Made by a program: the position numbers and the translations under genes. A model generated the notes under the pieces. That model searched no databases and was not told the DNA's origin. It saw nothing but the letters and a program-made list of their open reading frames with translations. This document shows, in pieces, positions 9,886-18,957 of a DNA stretch of 64,000 nucleotides; the first letter of the stretch is position 1; each line of letters starts with the position of its first letter. Origin of the DNA: Altererythrobacter ishigakiensis (GTDB taxonomy: Bacteria; Pseudomonadota; Alphaproteobacteria; Sphingomonadales; Sphingomonadaceae); assembly GCF_001663155.1 (NCBI RefSeq), contig NZ_CP015963.1, positions 1,264,001 through 1,328,000 on the forward strand, given 5' to 3'.

Positions 9886-10329
9886 TTAGTCGTTGTGGTG
9901 ATGCCCGATCATTCTGGTCGAGCGTGCGATCAATGATTGATACTCGTCCCAAAGCGCTTGAGCCTCTTCCTCACCGCCTGCAAGCTCGGTTAGTGCTGCG
10001 AACCATTTCGCTCCGTCGGGATTATTAGTGTAAGTCAGTTCAGCTGGGCCGTCTGCCATGTCCCATGCCACAAGAAAGTCCCAAGATCCCGTCTGCAAGT
10101 GGACCAGATAAGGCTCTGGAGTGCCTGCCGCTTTCGAAGCTTTGCTGAAGTAGTCGTCAATGATTTCCTCGGCGCGACCACGCTTTCCCGGCTTGAGGTC
10201 GATCATGATGATGTCGAGGTAATCGACATTCTCGCGGATCGTCGGTCCTTCCTCGTGGCCATCAGCCGACGCAGCCGCTGGGATTGCGGCCATTGCAATG
10301 GCTGCAGCGATAGAAGCAAATTTACGCAT
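9886..10329 (-). CDS. Secreted protein of unknown function
   Basis: The 147-residue protein begins with a clear signal peptide (MRKFASIAAAIAMAAIPAAASA) and is therefore predicted to be periplasmic. The mature part starts DGHEEGPTIRENVDYLDIIMIDLKPGKRGRAEE and ends in a histidine-rich tail (MIGHHHND). The segment VDYLDIIMIDLKPGKRGRAEEIIDDYF and later WDFLVAWDM resemble a dimeric alpha/beta barrel (ABM or EthD-like) layout, but I cannot name a family. I chose the ATG at 10329 over one seven codons upstream because it starts the signal peptide. Confidence 0.75.
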   Translation of the reverse strand: MRKFASIAAAIAMAAIPAAASADGHEEGPTIRENVDYLDIIMIDLKPGKRGRAEEIIDDYFSKASKAAGTPEPYLVHLQTGSWDFLVAWDMADGPAELTYTNNPDGAKWFAALTELAGGEEEAQALWDEYQSLIARSTRMIGHHHND

Positions 10330-10510
10330 ATTCTGGGTCCCCCAATACAAATTGCTTGGTGCTCAAACTGGGGCGACCCACACCAAGTATATTGATTAAT
10401 AGAGGAAACCGGTGGCTTTGGCGAATCTGCGTTGAAATTGTCGCGCTTCAATTCTCTTCCAGCAGCAGCAGGACACAGGTCACCACCATGCGCGGGTAGG
10501 GCAAGGTGTT

Positions 10511-10708
10511 TTGGGTGACCTCGCTCACCGTCGCATCCGAGACCAATTGACCGGCTATGGCGACACGATCATGGTAAAGCGGGTCGCCTCGCAAGGGGCG
10601 GGGCCGCTGGCGCTGCTCTCGCAGAACCTCGCCTACCCGCCAGTGGAGGTCAGTGCTGACGAAGCCGAGATTATCGGCCGCGTGGTCTGGAAAAGCGGGC
10701 GGCTTTAG
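10511..10708 (+). pseudogene. C-terminal fragment of an S24/LexA-like repressor
   Basis: A 65-codon frame opening with TTG reads GYGDTIMVKRVASQGAGPL, then AYPPVEVSADEAEIIGRVVW and ends KSGRL. This matches the last 50 or so residues of the S24 peptidase domain of XRE/S24 repressors common in sphingomonads, which end in GRVVWxGRRL-type sequence. The catalytic Ser region, linker and HTH domain that should come first are absent: the upstream 160 bases carry nothing similar in any plus frame. It overlaps the end of the convergent SnoaL-like gene by four bases. Most likely it is the remnant of a deleted regulator. The minus-strand frame through the same region is treated as a shadow. Confidence 0.6.
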
Positions 10709-11118
10709 GCCCAGCCAAGCTCGCGCAAGGCAAATCCGTCGTTCCAGATTTTCACCATGTTGCTGATCTTGTCGCCGGTGAATTCGATCACATAGCAATA
10801 TTCGGAAGAGGTTGATTTGCCAGTCGCCGGCACCGGTCCGCCATCGCCTGTATGGGTTGCCTTGAAGGTTGCTGCGGCGCAGACCGATCCGCGATCCTCA
10901 TCCACCCCAAAGGACAGCATTTCGTAGCCTGCGTCAGGCAGCGGTGCGCCCATGCTGTGCATCCAGTTGGTATAGCCTTCCAGTGTCGTAACTTCTGCCA
11001 GCGCATCTGCTTGTGCGCGAAACGTCGCATTGGGCGTGCACCATTGCTTACACACTTCCCAACCCTTGCCGGTCTCGCACGCGTCGAAGAAATCTAGAGC
11101 TGCTTTCTTGATTGCCAT
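10705..11118 (-). CDS. SnoaL-like / NTF2-fold protein
   Basis: The 137-residue protein has the size and pattern of the SnoaL-like (nuclear transport factor 2 fold) family: an N-terminal helix (KKAALDFFDACETGKGW), then ADALAEVTTLEGYTNWMHSM, and a C-terminal sheet with EYCYVIEFTGDKISNMVKIW followed by ND. Members include ester cyclases and isomerases, as well as many of unknown role. The ATG at 11118 has AGGA a few bases upstream and begins the domain, while the longer open frame from 11199 adds unrelated residues. It is divergent from the metallo-hydrolase at 11187. Confidence 0.7.
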   Translation of the reverse strand: MAIKKAALDFFDACETGKGWEVCKQWCTPNATFRAQADALAEVTTLEGYTNWMHSMGAPLPDAGYEMLSFGVDEDRGSVCAAATFKATHTGDGGPVPATGKSTSSEYCYVIEFTGDKISNMVKIWNDGFALRELGWA

Positions 11119-11186
11119 GAGCAAATCCTTCCGAAAGCGACCCGGATACTCTTGCAATACCACGTGATGCCAGCCACATCCAGCGA

Positions 11187-11858
11187 ATGAACGAGACACC
11201 CAAGCCCACGCCGCCCATGCGCGCAGCTATCTTGCCGGTTACGCCGCTGCAGCAGAACTGCTCGTTGATCTGGTGCACCAAGACGATGAAAGCTGCGCTG
11301 GTCGATCCGGGCGGGGATTTGGACAAACTGAAGGCAGGTGTCGAAAAGGCTGGCGTGACGCTGGAAAAGATCCTCATCACGCACGGCCATCTGGATCATT
11401 GCGGGCAGGCGGGCATGTTGGCGGATGAGCTGGGTCTTCCAATCGAAGGCCCGCATCAGGATGACCTTTTCTGGATCGAGAAGCTCGATGGTGATGGCGC
11501 GCGATATGGAATGGAGGCGAGGAGCTTCACTCCCACGCGCTGGCTTGAGCACGGCGATACGGTGACCGTGGGTGAGCTGACACTGGACGTGATCCATTGC
11601 CCCGGTCACACGCCCGGACATGTGGTCTTCTTCCACGAACCAAGCCGCTTCGCGATTGTCGGCGATGTGCTGTTTCAGGGATCAATCGGGCGCACCGACT
11701 TTCCCATGGGTAATCATCAGGATCTGATTGACGCGATCACCCAGCGCCTATGGCCGCTGGGCGATGATGTGATGTTCATCCCTGGTCACGGTCCGACCAG
11801 CACATTCGGTCAGGAACGCAAGACCAACGCCTTTGTGAGTGATTACGCGCTTTCTTAG
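11187..11858 (+). CDS. MBL-fold metallo-hydrolase (glyoxalase II-like)
   Basis: The 223-residue protein has the metallo-beta-lactamase fold. THGHLDHCGQ is the HxHxDH metal motif near residue 65, and HCPGHTPGHVVFF supplies the next histidine. AIVGDVLFQGSIGRTDFP provides the bridging aspartate, and IPGHGPTSTFGQERKTN the last histidine. This is the small glyoxalase II-like subgroup (YcbL type), which hydrolyses thioesters such as S-lactoylglutathione. It is flanked by divergent and convergent minus-strand genes and so is probably transcribed alone. Confidence 0.88.
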   Translation: MNETPKPTPPMRAAILPVTPLQQNCSLIWCTKTMKAALVDPGGDLDKLKAGVEKAGVTLEKILITHGHLDHCGQAGMLADELGLPIEGPHQDDLFWIEKLDGDGARYGMEARSFTPTRWLEHGDTVTVGELTLDVIHCPGHTPGHVVFFHEPSRFAIVGDVLFQGSIGRTDFPMGNHQDLIDAITQRLWPLGDDVMFIPGHGPTSTFGQERKTNAFVSDYALS

Positions 11859-11866
11859 TTAAACCC

Positions 11867-12265
11867 TCACATAACCCCCATCAGGATCAGAACAGCAACG
11901 ACTGACAGACCCAGCAGCGTGAGCATGGTGATAAGCACGCCGATCATCCGCGGCTTGGTCGGGCTTTCGCCATCCATGCCGATCCCGTGCGCAATGCGAC
12001 CCAGCATGTAGATACCAGCAACATAGGCAAGCCATGGCTGGCCGCGCCCGGTCAATTCGATCGCAGCAATAAGGAAGAGCACAAAGGGTGTGTTCTCAAC
12101 GAAATTGAGCTGCGCCCGCATCCGGCGTGTTAGAGGGCCGCCTCCATCGTCGCCATGTGAAAGTTTCAGCTTGCCGCGCATTTGCCCGACGCGGATGGAA
12201 AGCCAGATATTGATAATTGCCGCCGCTGCGACGGCCGATAGCGTGACCGGTAGAATAATTGCCAT
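11867..12265 (-). CDS. MAPEG family membrane protein
   Basis: The 132-residue protein has four hydrophobic segments (near residues 2-25, 55-72, 75-95 and 108-130) and the MAPEG pattern RMRAQLNFVENTPFVLFLIA, with the family's R-x-x-x-N-x-x-E. MAPEG proteins are membrane-bound glutathione-dependent transferases or peroxidases. The ATG at 12265 is preferred to the longer open frame from 12325 because it begins the first transmembrane helix. It is convergent with the metallo-hydrolase, with an eight-base gap. Confidence 0.82.
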   Translation of the reverse strand: MAIILPVTLSAVAAAAIINIWLSIRVGQMRGKLKLSHGDDGGGPLTRRMRAQLNFVENTPFVLFLIAAIELTGRGQPWLAYVAGIYMLGRIAHGIGMDGESPTKPRMIGVLITMLTLLGLSVVAVLILMGVM

Positions 12266-12319
12266 GAGTACCCCTCTCAAATCTGTGTTTGTCGGTTTGC
12301 TATGCGTGTCTGCTACGGG

Positions 12320-12347
12320 TTGCAACCTTGGAAATTTGCGTTATAGC
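12320..12347 (+). promoter_or_regulatory. Candidate promoter for rpmF-plsX-fabH
   Basis: TTGCAA at 12320-12325 and TATAGC at 12342-12347 are separated by 16 bases, a reasonable sigma-70-type pair. They lie about 118 bases before rpmF, in the gap after the divergent MAPEG gene, and would leave a leader of roughly 110 bases. No transcript data support this. Confidence 0.35.
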
Positions 12348-12464
12348 GCGCCGCTTCCCGCCAAAGCCGGGCCCGATTCTCGTGCACATGACTTGTGCGC
12401 CATCGGTTCCTGCCCTAGAGCGGCTCACGATTTGACTGATTTGCATTAAGGAACAGGTGCCGAG

Positions 12465-12644
12465 ATGGCTGTCCCTAAGAGAAAAGTATCGCCACACCGT
12501 CGCGGCAATCGCCGTGCACATGATTCGCTGAAAGTGGAGGCATTCCACGAGTGCAACAACTGTGGCGAACTCAAGCGTCCGCACAATCTGTGCCCGCACT
12601 GCGGCTTCTATAATGGTCGCGAGGTCGTCGCGGTCAGTTTGTAA
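12465..12644 (+). CDS. rpmF: 50S ribosomal protein L32
   Basis: The 59-residue protein starts [20 protein letters not shown] and carries the zinc-ribbon cysteines in [20 protein letters not shown]. This is ribosomal protein L32 at full length. It precedes plsX by 25 bases, the conserved rpmF-plsX-fabH arrangement that links ribosome and fatty-acid synthesis. An AAGGA sequence ahead of the ATG (12449-12453) is a plausible ribosome-binding site. Confidence 0.97.
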   Translation: MAVPKRKVSPHRRGNRRAHDSLKVEAFHECNNCGELKRPHNLCPHCGFYNGREVVAVSL

Positions 12645-12669
12645 TCACCGCTGATTTGGAGATTGTGGA

Positions 12670-13734
12670 ATGAGCCTGCCGCGTATCGCGATTGATGCGA
12701 TGGGCGGCGATGAAGGCGTGCGCGTGATGGTCGAGGGCGCAGCGCTTGCCCGCCGGCGTCATGACAAGTTCCAATTCCTTCTTGTAGGTGACGAAGAGCG
12801 CATTAAGGCCGCTCTCGAAACACACCCGCAAATGCGCGGAGCATCTGAAATCTTGCATTGCGAAGACGTGGTGGGCGGCGATGAGCTGCCCAGCCGCGCC
12901 TTGCGTCGTGCCAAGACCACTTCAATGGGCCTTGCGGTCAACGCTGTGAAGCAAGGCGATGCCGGTGCTGCGGTCAGTGGCGGGAACACCGGCGCGCTGA
13001 TGGCGATGAGCAAGCTCGCGCTGCGAACGATGCCCGGAATTGATCGCCCCGCATTGGCTGCGTTGATGCCGACACTGGAAGAGAATGACGTAATCATGCT
13101 CGACCTAGGCGCCAACACAGATGCCGACGCGCGGAACCTTGTACAGTTTGCGGTTATGGGCGCGGCCTATTCGCGGATCGTCAACGGTTTTGAGAGCCCG
13201 CGAGTTCGTCTGCTCAACATTGGGACCGAAGAAATCAAAGGCACTGAAGCACTGCGCGACGCAGCGGCGGTGCTTCAGGACGCAGCGGGCACCCTTGCTA
13301 TGCAGTTCGATGGTTTTGTCGAAAGTGACAAGATCAATCGCGGCGAAGTCGATGTCGTTGTGACTGACGGATTCTCCGGCAATATTGCGTTGAAAGCGAT
13401 CGAAGGTACAGCGCGCTTCGTGACTGATTTGCTGCGCAATGCTTTTACCAGCTCGTTGCGTTCCAAAATCGGCTTTCTGGTTTCACGCCCCGCCACCGAG
13501 CTGCTTAAACACCATCTTGATCCAAACAATCACAACGGGGCTGTATTTCTGGGCCTAAACGGGGTGGTCGTGAAAAGCCACGGCAGCGCGAGCGCAGCTG
13601 GCGTTGCCAATGCCGTTGCAGTTACCGCGCGGTTGCTCGAAAACAATCTTACTCAGCGCATCGCGCAGGATTTGGCCGAACTGGGCGAAGATCGTTTGCG
13701 TACACAGCCAGCAAATGGAGGGGAAGCCAAATGA
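12670..13734 (+). CDS. plsX: Phosphate acyltransferase PlsX
   Basis: The 354-residue protein makes acyl phosphate from acyl-ACP, the first step of the PlsX/PlsY route to phosphatidic acid. It begins [16 protein letters not shown] and contains [19 protein letters not shown] and [16 protein letters not shown], both family hallmarks, ending in an acidic C-terminal region. Its stop overlaps the fabH start by four bases (ATGA), implying coupled translation. Confidence 0.96.
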   Translation: MSLPRIAIDAMGGDEGVRVMVEGAALARRRHDKFQFLLVGDEERIKAALETHPQMRGASEILHCEDVVGGDELPSRALRRAKTTSMGLAVNAVKQGDAGAAVSGGNTGALMAMSKLALRTMPGIDRPALAALMPTLEENDVIMLDLGANTDADARNLVQFAVMGAAYSRIVNGFESPRVRLLNIGTEEIKGTEALRDAAAVLQDAAGTLAMQFDGFVESDKINRGEVDVVVTDGFSGNIALKAIEGTARFVTDLLRNAFTSSLRSKIGFLVSRPATELLKHHLDPNNHNGAVFLGLNGVVVKSHGSASAAGVANAVAVTARLLENNLTQRIAQDLAELGEDRLRTQPANGGEAK

Positions 13735-14699
13735 AACGCGCGGTGATCCGCGGCAGCGGTTCAGCGCTTCCGGCCCAGGTCGTAACCAATGCTGATTTGG
13801 CAGAGCGGGTCGACACTACCGATGAATGGATCATCGAACGCACCGGGATTCGTCAGCGCTATATCGCCGGCGAAGATGAAACCACATCCACGTTAGCTAT
13901 TGATGCTGCGCGGGCGGCGCTGGACGATGCGGGGATTGACGCAAGCGACATCGATCTAATTGTGCTTGCGACCGCCACGCCGGACAATACGTTTCCCGCA
14001 ACTGCGACCAAGGTTCAGCATGCGCTCGGCTGCAATGGTGGAATCGCCTTCGATGTAGCGGCTGTGTGCTCAGGTTTTCTTTACGCTTTGACTACAGCCG
14101 ACTCGATGATGCGCACAGGGCTTGCGAGTCGCGCGTTGGTGATCGGCGCGGAGACCTTCAGCCGAATTCTTGATTGGGAAGACCGAACGACCTGCGTGCT
14201 GTTTGGCGACGGCGCCGGCGCGGTTGTGCTGGAAGCGGTTGACGCAGAAGACGCAGCGGGTGCGGGCGTACTCGCGAGCCGTTTGCATGCAGACGGCGCG
14301 CAGCACGATTTGCTTTACGTCGATGGCGGACCATCAAGCACCCAAACTGTCGGTCATTTGCGCATGAAGGGCCGCGAGGTGTTCCGGCACGCGGTCGTAA
14401 ATCTCGCTGACGTTCTAGGCGAAGTACTTGAAGAAGAAGGCATTTCTTCCTCCGATATCGACTGGGTAGTTCCGCATCAGGCCAACAAGCGTATTCTCGA
14501 TGCGACCGCCAAGAAGCTTGGTATTCCCGGTGAAAAAGTTGTCGTGACCGTGGACCAACACGCCAATACTTCGGCGGCATCTGTGCCGCTCGCATTCGAT
14601 GTCGCGCGCAAGGATGGGCGGATCAAATCTGGCGATCTGGTGATGTTTGAAGCCATGGGTGGAGGCTTTACCTGGGGGGCATGCTTAGCGCGCATGTGA
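13731..14699 (+). CDS. fabH: 3-oxoacyl-ACP synthase III (FabH)
   Basis: FabH starts type II fatty-acid synthesis by condensing acetyl-CoA with malonyl-ACP. The 322-residue protein shows the Cys-His-Asn triad in [13 protein letters not shown] (near residue 115), VPHQANKRI (near 250) and [13 protein letters not shown] (near 275). GMGGG-like residues occur near the C-terminus in [12 protein letters not shown]. It is the last gene of the rpmF-plsX-fabH operon, with ihfA about 100 bases further on. Confidence 0.96.
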   Translation: MKRAVIRGSGSALPAQVVTNADLAERVDTTDEWIIERTGIRQRYIAGEDETTSTLAIDAARAALDDAGIDASDIDLIVLATATPDNTFPATATKVQHALGCNGGIAFDVAAVCSGFLYALTTADSMMRTGLASRALVIGAETFSRILDWEDRTTCVLFGDGAGAVVLEAVDAEDAAGAGVLASRLHADGAQHDLLYVDGGPSSTQTVGHLRMKGREVFRHAVVNLADVLGEVLEEEGISSSDIDWVVPHQANKRILDATAKKLGIPGEKVVVTVDQHANTSAASVPLAFDVARKDGRIKSGDLVMFEAMGGGFTWGACLARM

Positions 14700-14726
14700 A
14701 CAACTTTGATTGTCAAAACCCTGAAA

Positions 14727-14746
14727 TTTGCCAAATTTCTGGCAAA
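14727..14746. promoter_or_regulatory. Inverted repeat upstream of ihfA
   Basis: TTTGCCA at 14727-14733 and TGGCAAA at 14740-14746 form a perfect seven-base inverted repeat with a six-base spacer (AATTTC). It lies in the AT-rich gap between fabH and ihfA, about 52 bases before the ihfA start. There is no T tract after it, so an operator is more likely than a terminator. The binding protein is unknown. Confidence 0.45.
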
Positions 14747-14798
14747 ATCATATCTTAGGAAAAACTGGGTTCGCAAAACCTAATTGGGGAGACAGCGT

Positions 14799-15101
14799 AT
14801 GATGCGTTCGGTGGGCACGCTAACACGCGCAGATCTGGCAGAAACGATCAACCGCAAAATGGGATTGTCGAGAGCGGAATCGCTCGACATGGTTGAATCC
14901 ATTCTTGGCAAGATGTCAGACGCCTTGGAAGCTGGAGAGAACGTAAAAATTTCAGGCTTCGGCACTTTTGTGCTGCGCGACAAGAGAGAGCGTATTGGCC
15001 GGAATCCCAAGACCGGAGTCGAAGTTCCGATCACACCGCGCCGTGTAATGACATTTCGCGCCAGTCAAATTCTCAAAGAGAAAATCGCGAAAGCAAGCTA
15101 G
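14799..15101 (+). CDS. ihfA: Integration host factor subunit alpha
   Basis: Small DNA-bending protein of the HU/IHF family, about 100 residues long. [20 protein letters not shown] is the alpha-subunit N-terminus, and [36 protein letters not shown] covers the beta arm with the proline that intercalates DNA. The ATG at 14799 has GGGGAG (14785-14790) at good spacing. The ATG at 14802 is an equal alternative, and the TTG at 14784 is unlikely. A MerR-family gene follows after three bases, as in many proteobacteria. Confidence 0.94.
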   Translation: MMRSVGTLTRADLAETINRKMGLSRAESLDMVESILGKMSDALEAGENVKISGFGTFVLRDKRERIGRNPKTGVEVPITPRRVMTFRASQILKEKIAKAS

Positions 15102-15104
15102 ACA

Positions 15105-15494
15105 ATGAGCGACTTCGCAGATGGCAAGGACGAGGGCGCGCTGAGGACCATCGGTGAAGTCAGTGATGCGCTAGGCATAAAGCAACATGTGCTGCGTTAT
15201 TGGGAACAGCAGTTTCCTATGCTCAAACCTCTGAAACGCAGCGGAGGTCGACGTTACTATCGTCCCGCTGATGTCGAGCTGGTCGAAACTATCGACCGCT
15301 TGGTCAATAGCGAGGGCTATACACTTAAGGGCGCGAAAGCTGCGATAAGAGACGGTAAGCGGGCGGTCCCCCAACCATCGCGTGCGGAAAAGGCGGGTTC
15401 GCAGATCTCCGTAGTTGCGACTTCGGCTGGCAGTGATGTTTTGCCCCAGCTAAAGGCCATCCGCTCAAGGCTGGCAGCCGCGCTGGAAGCTTAA
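15105..15494 (+). CDS. MerR-family transcriptional regulator
   Basis: The 129-residue protein has an N-terminal MerR winged helix: TIGEVSDALGIKQHVLRYWE near residues 15-35, then RRYYRPADVELVETIDRLV. The C-terminal part is short and has no metal-binding cysteines, so it is not a classic metal sensor. The ihfA-merR neighbour pair is common in proteobacteria (E. coli has a comparable arrangement in some relatives), but its targets are not known. It is convergent with smc. Confidence 0.88.
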   Translation: MSDFADGKDEGALRTIGEVSDALGIKQHVLRYWEQQFPMLKPLKRSGGRRYYRPADVELVETIDRLVNSEGYTLKGAKAAIRDGKRAVPQPSRAEKAGSQISVVATSAGSDVLPQLKAIRSRLAAALEA

Positions 15495-15499
15495 GCTTC

Positions 15500-15514
15500 G
15501 CGGAGTTACTCCGC
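15500..15514. repeat. Short perfect inverted repeat between merR and smc ends
   Basis: GCGGAGT at 15500-15506 and ACTCCGC at 15508-15514 are a perfect seven-base inverted repeat with a single central base. It sits at the convergent junction and includes the smc stop codon. It could form a tight hairpin that helps end transcription from both sides, but there is no T tract. Confidence 0.3.
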
Positions 15515-18500
15515 AGCCATCAATTCCGCTTCGCCCAGATCAACGCTGACCAAGCGTGAAACGCCCTTTTCCGCCATGGTTACGCCGAACAGGCGATGCA
15601 TGCGGCTCATTGTGACGGCATTGTGCGTCACAATGAGATAGCGTGTTGCCGTGTCGCGCACCATGGAGTCGAGCAGATCACAAAAGCGCTCGATATTGGC
15701 GTCATCCAGCGGCGCATCGACTTCGTCGAGCACACAAATCGGCGCCGGATTGGTCAGGAACAATGCAAAAATCAGCGCGGTCGCAGTCAACGCCTGTTCG
15801 CCGCCTGAAAGCAGGCTGAGTGACTGGAGCCGCTTACCCGGCGGCTGGGCGTAGATCTCAAGGCCCGCTTCCAGCGGGTCGTCGCTATCAACCAAAGCCA
15901 GATGCGCCTGCCCGCCTTCGAACAGACGGGTGAACAATTTGCGGAAGTGCCCGTCGACTTCCTCGAACGCCGCGCGGAGGCGCTCACGCCCTTCGCGGTT
16001 GAGATTGCCGATCGAGCCGCGCAGGCGGTTGACCGCTTCAGCCAGCTCGGCTTGCTCGGTCGCATTGGCGCCGTGCTCTTCTTCGATGCGCTTGAGCTCT
16101 TCGGCTGCAACCAGATTGACCGGGCCGATGCGCTCACGGCTGGCAGTCAGCCGTTCCATCTCGTCTGATTCCGCGCCCGCGTCCTTGATCTGCTCGGGCT
16201 CGAATTCGAACCGTTCGGCCAGCATAGGGGGCGGGCATTGGAAGCGCTCGCCTGAAATGCGCGCCATCTCTCCACGACGAGCCTCTTCATTCTCCGCGCG
16301 TGCGGCCAAGCCAGCCCGTGCTTCGCGCTGCGTCGATAGCGTTTCATTGGCCTCGCGGAACGCGGCATCAGCGGCGTCGAGCTTCGCCTGTGCTTCTGCA
16401 ACCACGCCTTCCGCCGCGGCAAGCTCCTTGCCCAGCTTTTCGCGCATGACATCGCCTTGCTCGATCTCTTCCATCAAACCAGCCGGTTTGGCGGCGACGA
16501 CATTGCGCTCTTCTTCGATCTCTTCAAGGCGGCGCGCGACTTCGGCCATACGGCGCTCGGCCTCGCCAGAGCGGGCTTCCCAATTGGCTTTGTCCGTCGA
16601 CTGCGCGGTCAGACGTTCGCGCGCGACGGCAAGTCCCTGATCATGCGCAGCCAGCTCTGCAGCGGTCGCTTGGACAGCGCTTCGTGCCGCTTCATTGCGC
16701 GCCTGCGCCGCCTCTAGCGACGCTCGCCCTGTATCGGGGGAAGGCAATGCAGAGCGCTTCGATTCTGCGCTTTCAAGCTCTTTCTTCGCTGCAACCAGAT
16801 CATCGGTAAGTCCAGCTTTCGCGGCATTAAGCTCTTCGCTGCGAGTGGCGTGCCGTTCGCGTGCGGCTTCCGCCTGATCGAGCGCACGCAGGGCTTGCCG
16901 CTCTAGATCTGAGGCTTCCGCCACTGCTCGTTCGCGCGCGACAAGATCGGTCTGCAACGCGGTTAGCTCTTCGCGGATCGTTTGTTCGGATTTCTCGGCT
17001 TTTTCAGCGGCCTCACGCAGCGCAGGAAGCTGTTTCTCAAGCTCTGCCAGACGGTTTGCCGCCTCGAGGCGAGCCGCCTCTGCCGCACCTTCACCGCGCG
17101 CGATAAACCCGTCCCAGCGGCGCAGATGACCGCCGCGCGTGACCAGCCATTCACCCGGATTGAGGCCGCGCCCGTCGTCGCTCTCGGCAAAGTGCACCAG
17201 TGCGAGCCGCGCATTCAATTCCGCAGGGCAATCCTTGATATGGGCGAGCAGGCTATCCGAAACTTCGTTGGGCGCATTACCTCCCGTCCAGAAACGTCCG
17301 TCACTGTCGCCATCGGGCTTTCCAAGCGGAGATTTGCCGTCGCGGCCCAATACCGCTGCGAGGGCGCGCTCATAGCCAGGCTTCACGCTAACTTTCTCAA
17401 GAGCAGCCGGAAGGCCCGCACGGTTTTTCGCCTGACGTTCGCGCGCATCGCGATCCCGCACCAAGGCGTTGTATTCACGTTCCACCCCAGCCAGTTCAGC
17501 TTTTGCGGATGCCGAAAGCGAGCTGGCTTCATCTCGCTGCTCTTGCAGCAAGGCCTTGCGCGCTTGCCCTTCTTCAAGGTCAGCGCGAAGTCTTGTGTGC
17601 GCGCCAGCTGCGCTTTGTGCGGCCTTTTGCGCAACTTCGACGGCGGCCACCGGATCGCCGCTGCCGGTCAGTTCTTCAAGCTGCCTTTCGATGCGTGCCT
17701 GATCTTCCTCAAGCCGCGAAAGGCGTGACATGGCCTGAGCGATTTCCGCTTCGGCGACACGCCATTCGGCTTCGACACCTGCATGATCAGCGGTTGCCTT
17801 GGCCAGCGCCAATTCAGCCGCGCGTGATGCGCGCTCCGCGTCCTCAGCCTTGCGGGCAATTTCAGGGCGGCGGGCTTCGTCTTCTTCGAGCGCAGCCTTG
17901 CTCGCGGTAATCTCACGTTCTAGCCGCGCCAGCGCTTCGGTTGCATCGCTGGTCACGCGCCCGGCATCGCCGCGATCTTCTTCAAGCCGCGTCTTTTGAC
18001 GGTCCAAGTCAGCCAAACGCTGTTCTGCCGCTTCAAGCTGGCTGGTCAATGCAGCCATGCGGTGCCCATGCGCGCTGGCATCATCTCGGCGGTCCGCCAG
18101 CTCATCGCGGGCTTCCGCAACAGCATGCGCTGCTTCCGCTTGCGCCTTTTGCGCTTCGTCTGCTGCCTTCTTGGCTGCGGTTACGCGTTCATCGGCCTTT
18201 TGCGCGGCTTCGCGTGCTTCCTCCGCCATGCGCGCGGCATCGCGCCAGCGGGCAAAAAGCAACCGCGCCTCGGCCACTTTGATTTGCTCGGACAGCTTGG
18301 TGTAGCGCTCTGCCTGCTTCGCTTGCCGCCTGAGCGATGCCATCTGCGAATCCAGGCCCGCCATCAGGTCTTCAAGCCGTTCGAGATTCTTCTCCGTAGA
18401 GCGCAGCTTGCTCTCGGCATCCTTGCGGCGCACGTGCAGCCCGGCAATCCCGGCTGCTTCTTCCAACATTTGGCGGCGTTCAGTTGGTTTGGCTGCGATG

Positions 18501-18928
18501 ACCTGTGCGATTTTACCTTGGCTGACCAGAGCAGGGCTGTGTGCGCCAGTCGCCGCATCGGCAAAGGTCAGCGCCACATCCTTCGCCCGCACGTCGCGCC
18601 CGTTTACGCGATACGCGCTGCCGGCGCCGCGCTCGATCCGGCGCGTGACTTCAAGTTCTTCGCTGTCGTCATCGCGCCCTTGCAGCACGACTTCGGCAAA
18701 GTCTCGCGGCGGTCGCGCTTCAGTGCCAGCAAAGATGACATCTTCCATCCCGCCTGACCGCATGGACTTAGGTGAATTCTCACCCATGACCCAACGGATC
18801 GCTTCAAGCAGATTGGATTTTCCGCAGCCATTTGGGCCGACCACGCCGGTCAGGCCCGGTTCCACACGCAATTCAGCCGGCTCTACAAAGCTCTTGAAAC
18901 CACTGAGCTTTAGCCGATGAATTTCCAT
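15506..18928 (-). CDS. smc: Chromosome segregation protein SMC
   Basis: SMC is the ATPase core of bacterial condensin. The 1140-residue protein starts MEIHRLKLSGFKSFVEPAEL and has Walker A VGPNGCGKSNL near residue 32. Long coiled coils (Ala/Glu/Arg-rich, roughly 170-480 and 640-930) flank a hinge around 490-640. The C-terminal head has the ABC signature LSLLSGGEQALTATAL near 1035 and Walker B ICVLDEVDAPLDD near 1063. Many long open frames on the opposite strand here are shadows of the GC-rich coiled-coil codons. The DsbA-like lipoprotein gene lies 29 bases upstream on the same strand. Confidence 0.97.
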   Translation of the reverse strand: MEIHRLKLSGFKSFVEPAELRVEPGLTGVVGPNGCGKSNLLEAIRWVMGENSPKSMRSGGMEDVIFAGTEARPPRDFAEVVLQGRDDDSEELEVTRRIERGAGSAYRVNGRDVRAKDVALTFADAATGAHSPALVSQGKIAQVIAAKPTERRQMLEEAAGIAGLHVRRKDAESKLRSTEKNLERLEDLMAGLDSQMASLRRQAKQAERYTKLSEQIKVAEARLLFARWRDAARMAEEAREAAQKADERVTAAKKAADEAQKAQAEAAHAVAEARDELADRRDDASAHGHRMAALTSQLEAAEQRLADLDRQKTRLEEDRGDAGRVTSDATEALARLEREITASKAALEEDEARRPEIARKAEDAERASRAAELALAKATADHAGVEAEWRVAEAEIAQAMSRLSRLEEDQARIERQLEELTGSGDPVAAVEVAQKAAQSAAGAHTRLRADLEEGQARKALLQEQRDEASSLSASAKAELAGVEREYNALVRDRDARERQAKNRAGLPAALEKVSVKPGYERALAAVLGRDGKSPLGKPDGDSDGRFWTGGNAPNEVSDSLLAHIKDCPAELNARLALVHFAESDDGRGLNPGEWLVTRGGHLRRWDGFIARGEGAAEAARLEAANRLAELEKQLPALREAAEKAEKSEQTIREELTALQTDLVARERAVAEASDLERQALRALDQAEAARERHATRSEELNAAKAGLTDDLVAAKKELESAESKRSALPSPDTGRASLEAAQARNEAARSAVQATAAELAAHDQGLAVARERLTAQSTDKANWEARSGEAERRMAEVARRLEEIEEERNVVAAKPAGLMEEIEQGDVMREKLGKELAAAEGVVAEAQAKLDAADAAFREANETLSTQREARAGLAARAENEEARRGEMARISGERFQCPPPMLAERFEFEPEQIKDAGAESDEMERLTASRERIGPVNLVAAEELKRIEEEHGANATEQAELAEAVNRLRGSIGNLNREGRERLRAAFEEVDGHFRKLFTRLFEGGQAHLALVDSDDPLEAGLEIYAQPPGKRLQSLSLLSGGEQALTATALIFALFLTNPAPICVLDEVDAPLDDANIERFCDLLDSMVRDTATRYLIVTHNAVTMSRMHRLFGVTMAEKGVSRLVSVDLGEAELMAAE

Positions 18929-18957
18929 GCGTTAGTCTGTCCCTCCCGTTGCGGTTC

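Noticed and set aside
10448..10798. Minus-strand 116-codon frame through the S24 fragment
   Set aside because: It reads antisense to the S24-like residues and to part of the SnoaL-like gene, and only its last 30 residues look protein-like. The plus-strand S24 match is stronger.
12264..12449. Plus-strand 61-codon frame with a lipoprotein-like start (VFVGLLCVSATGCN)
   Set aside because: It overlaps the MAPEG start codon and covers the likely rpmF promoter, has no clear ribosome-binding site, and its tail is compositionally like non-coding leader. I could not support it as a gene, though the lipobox is suggestive.
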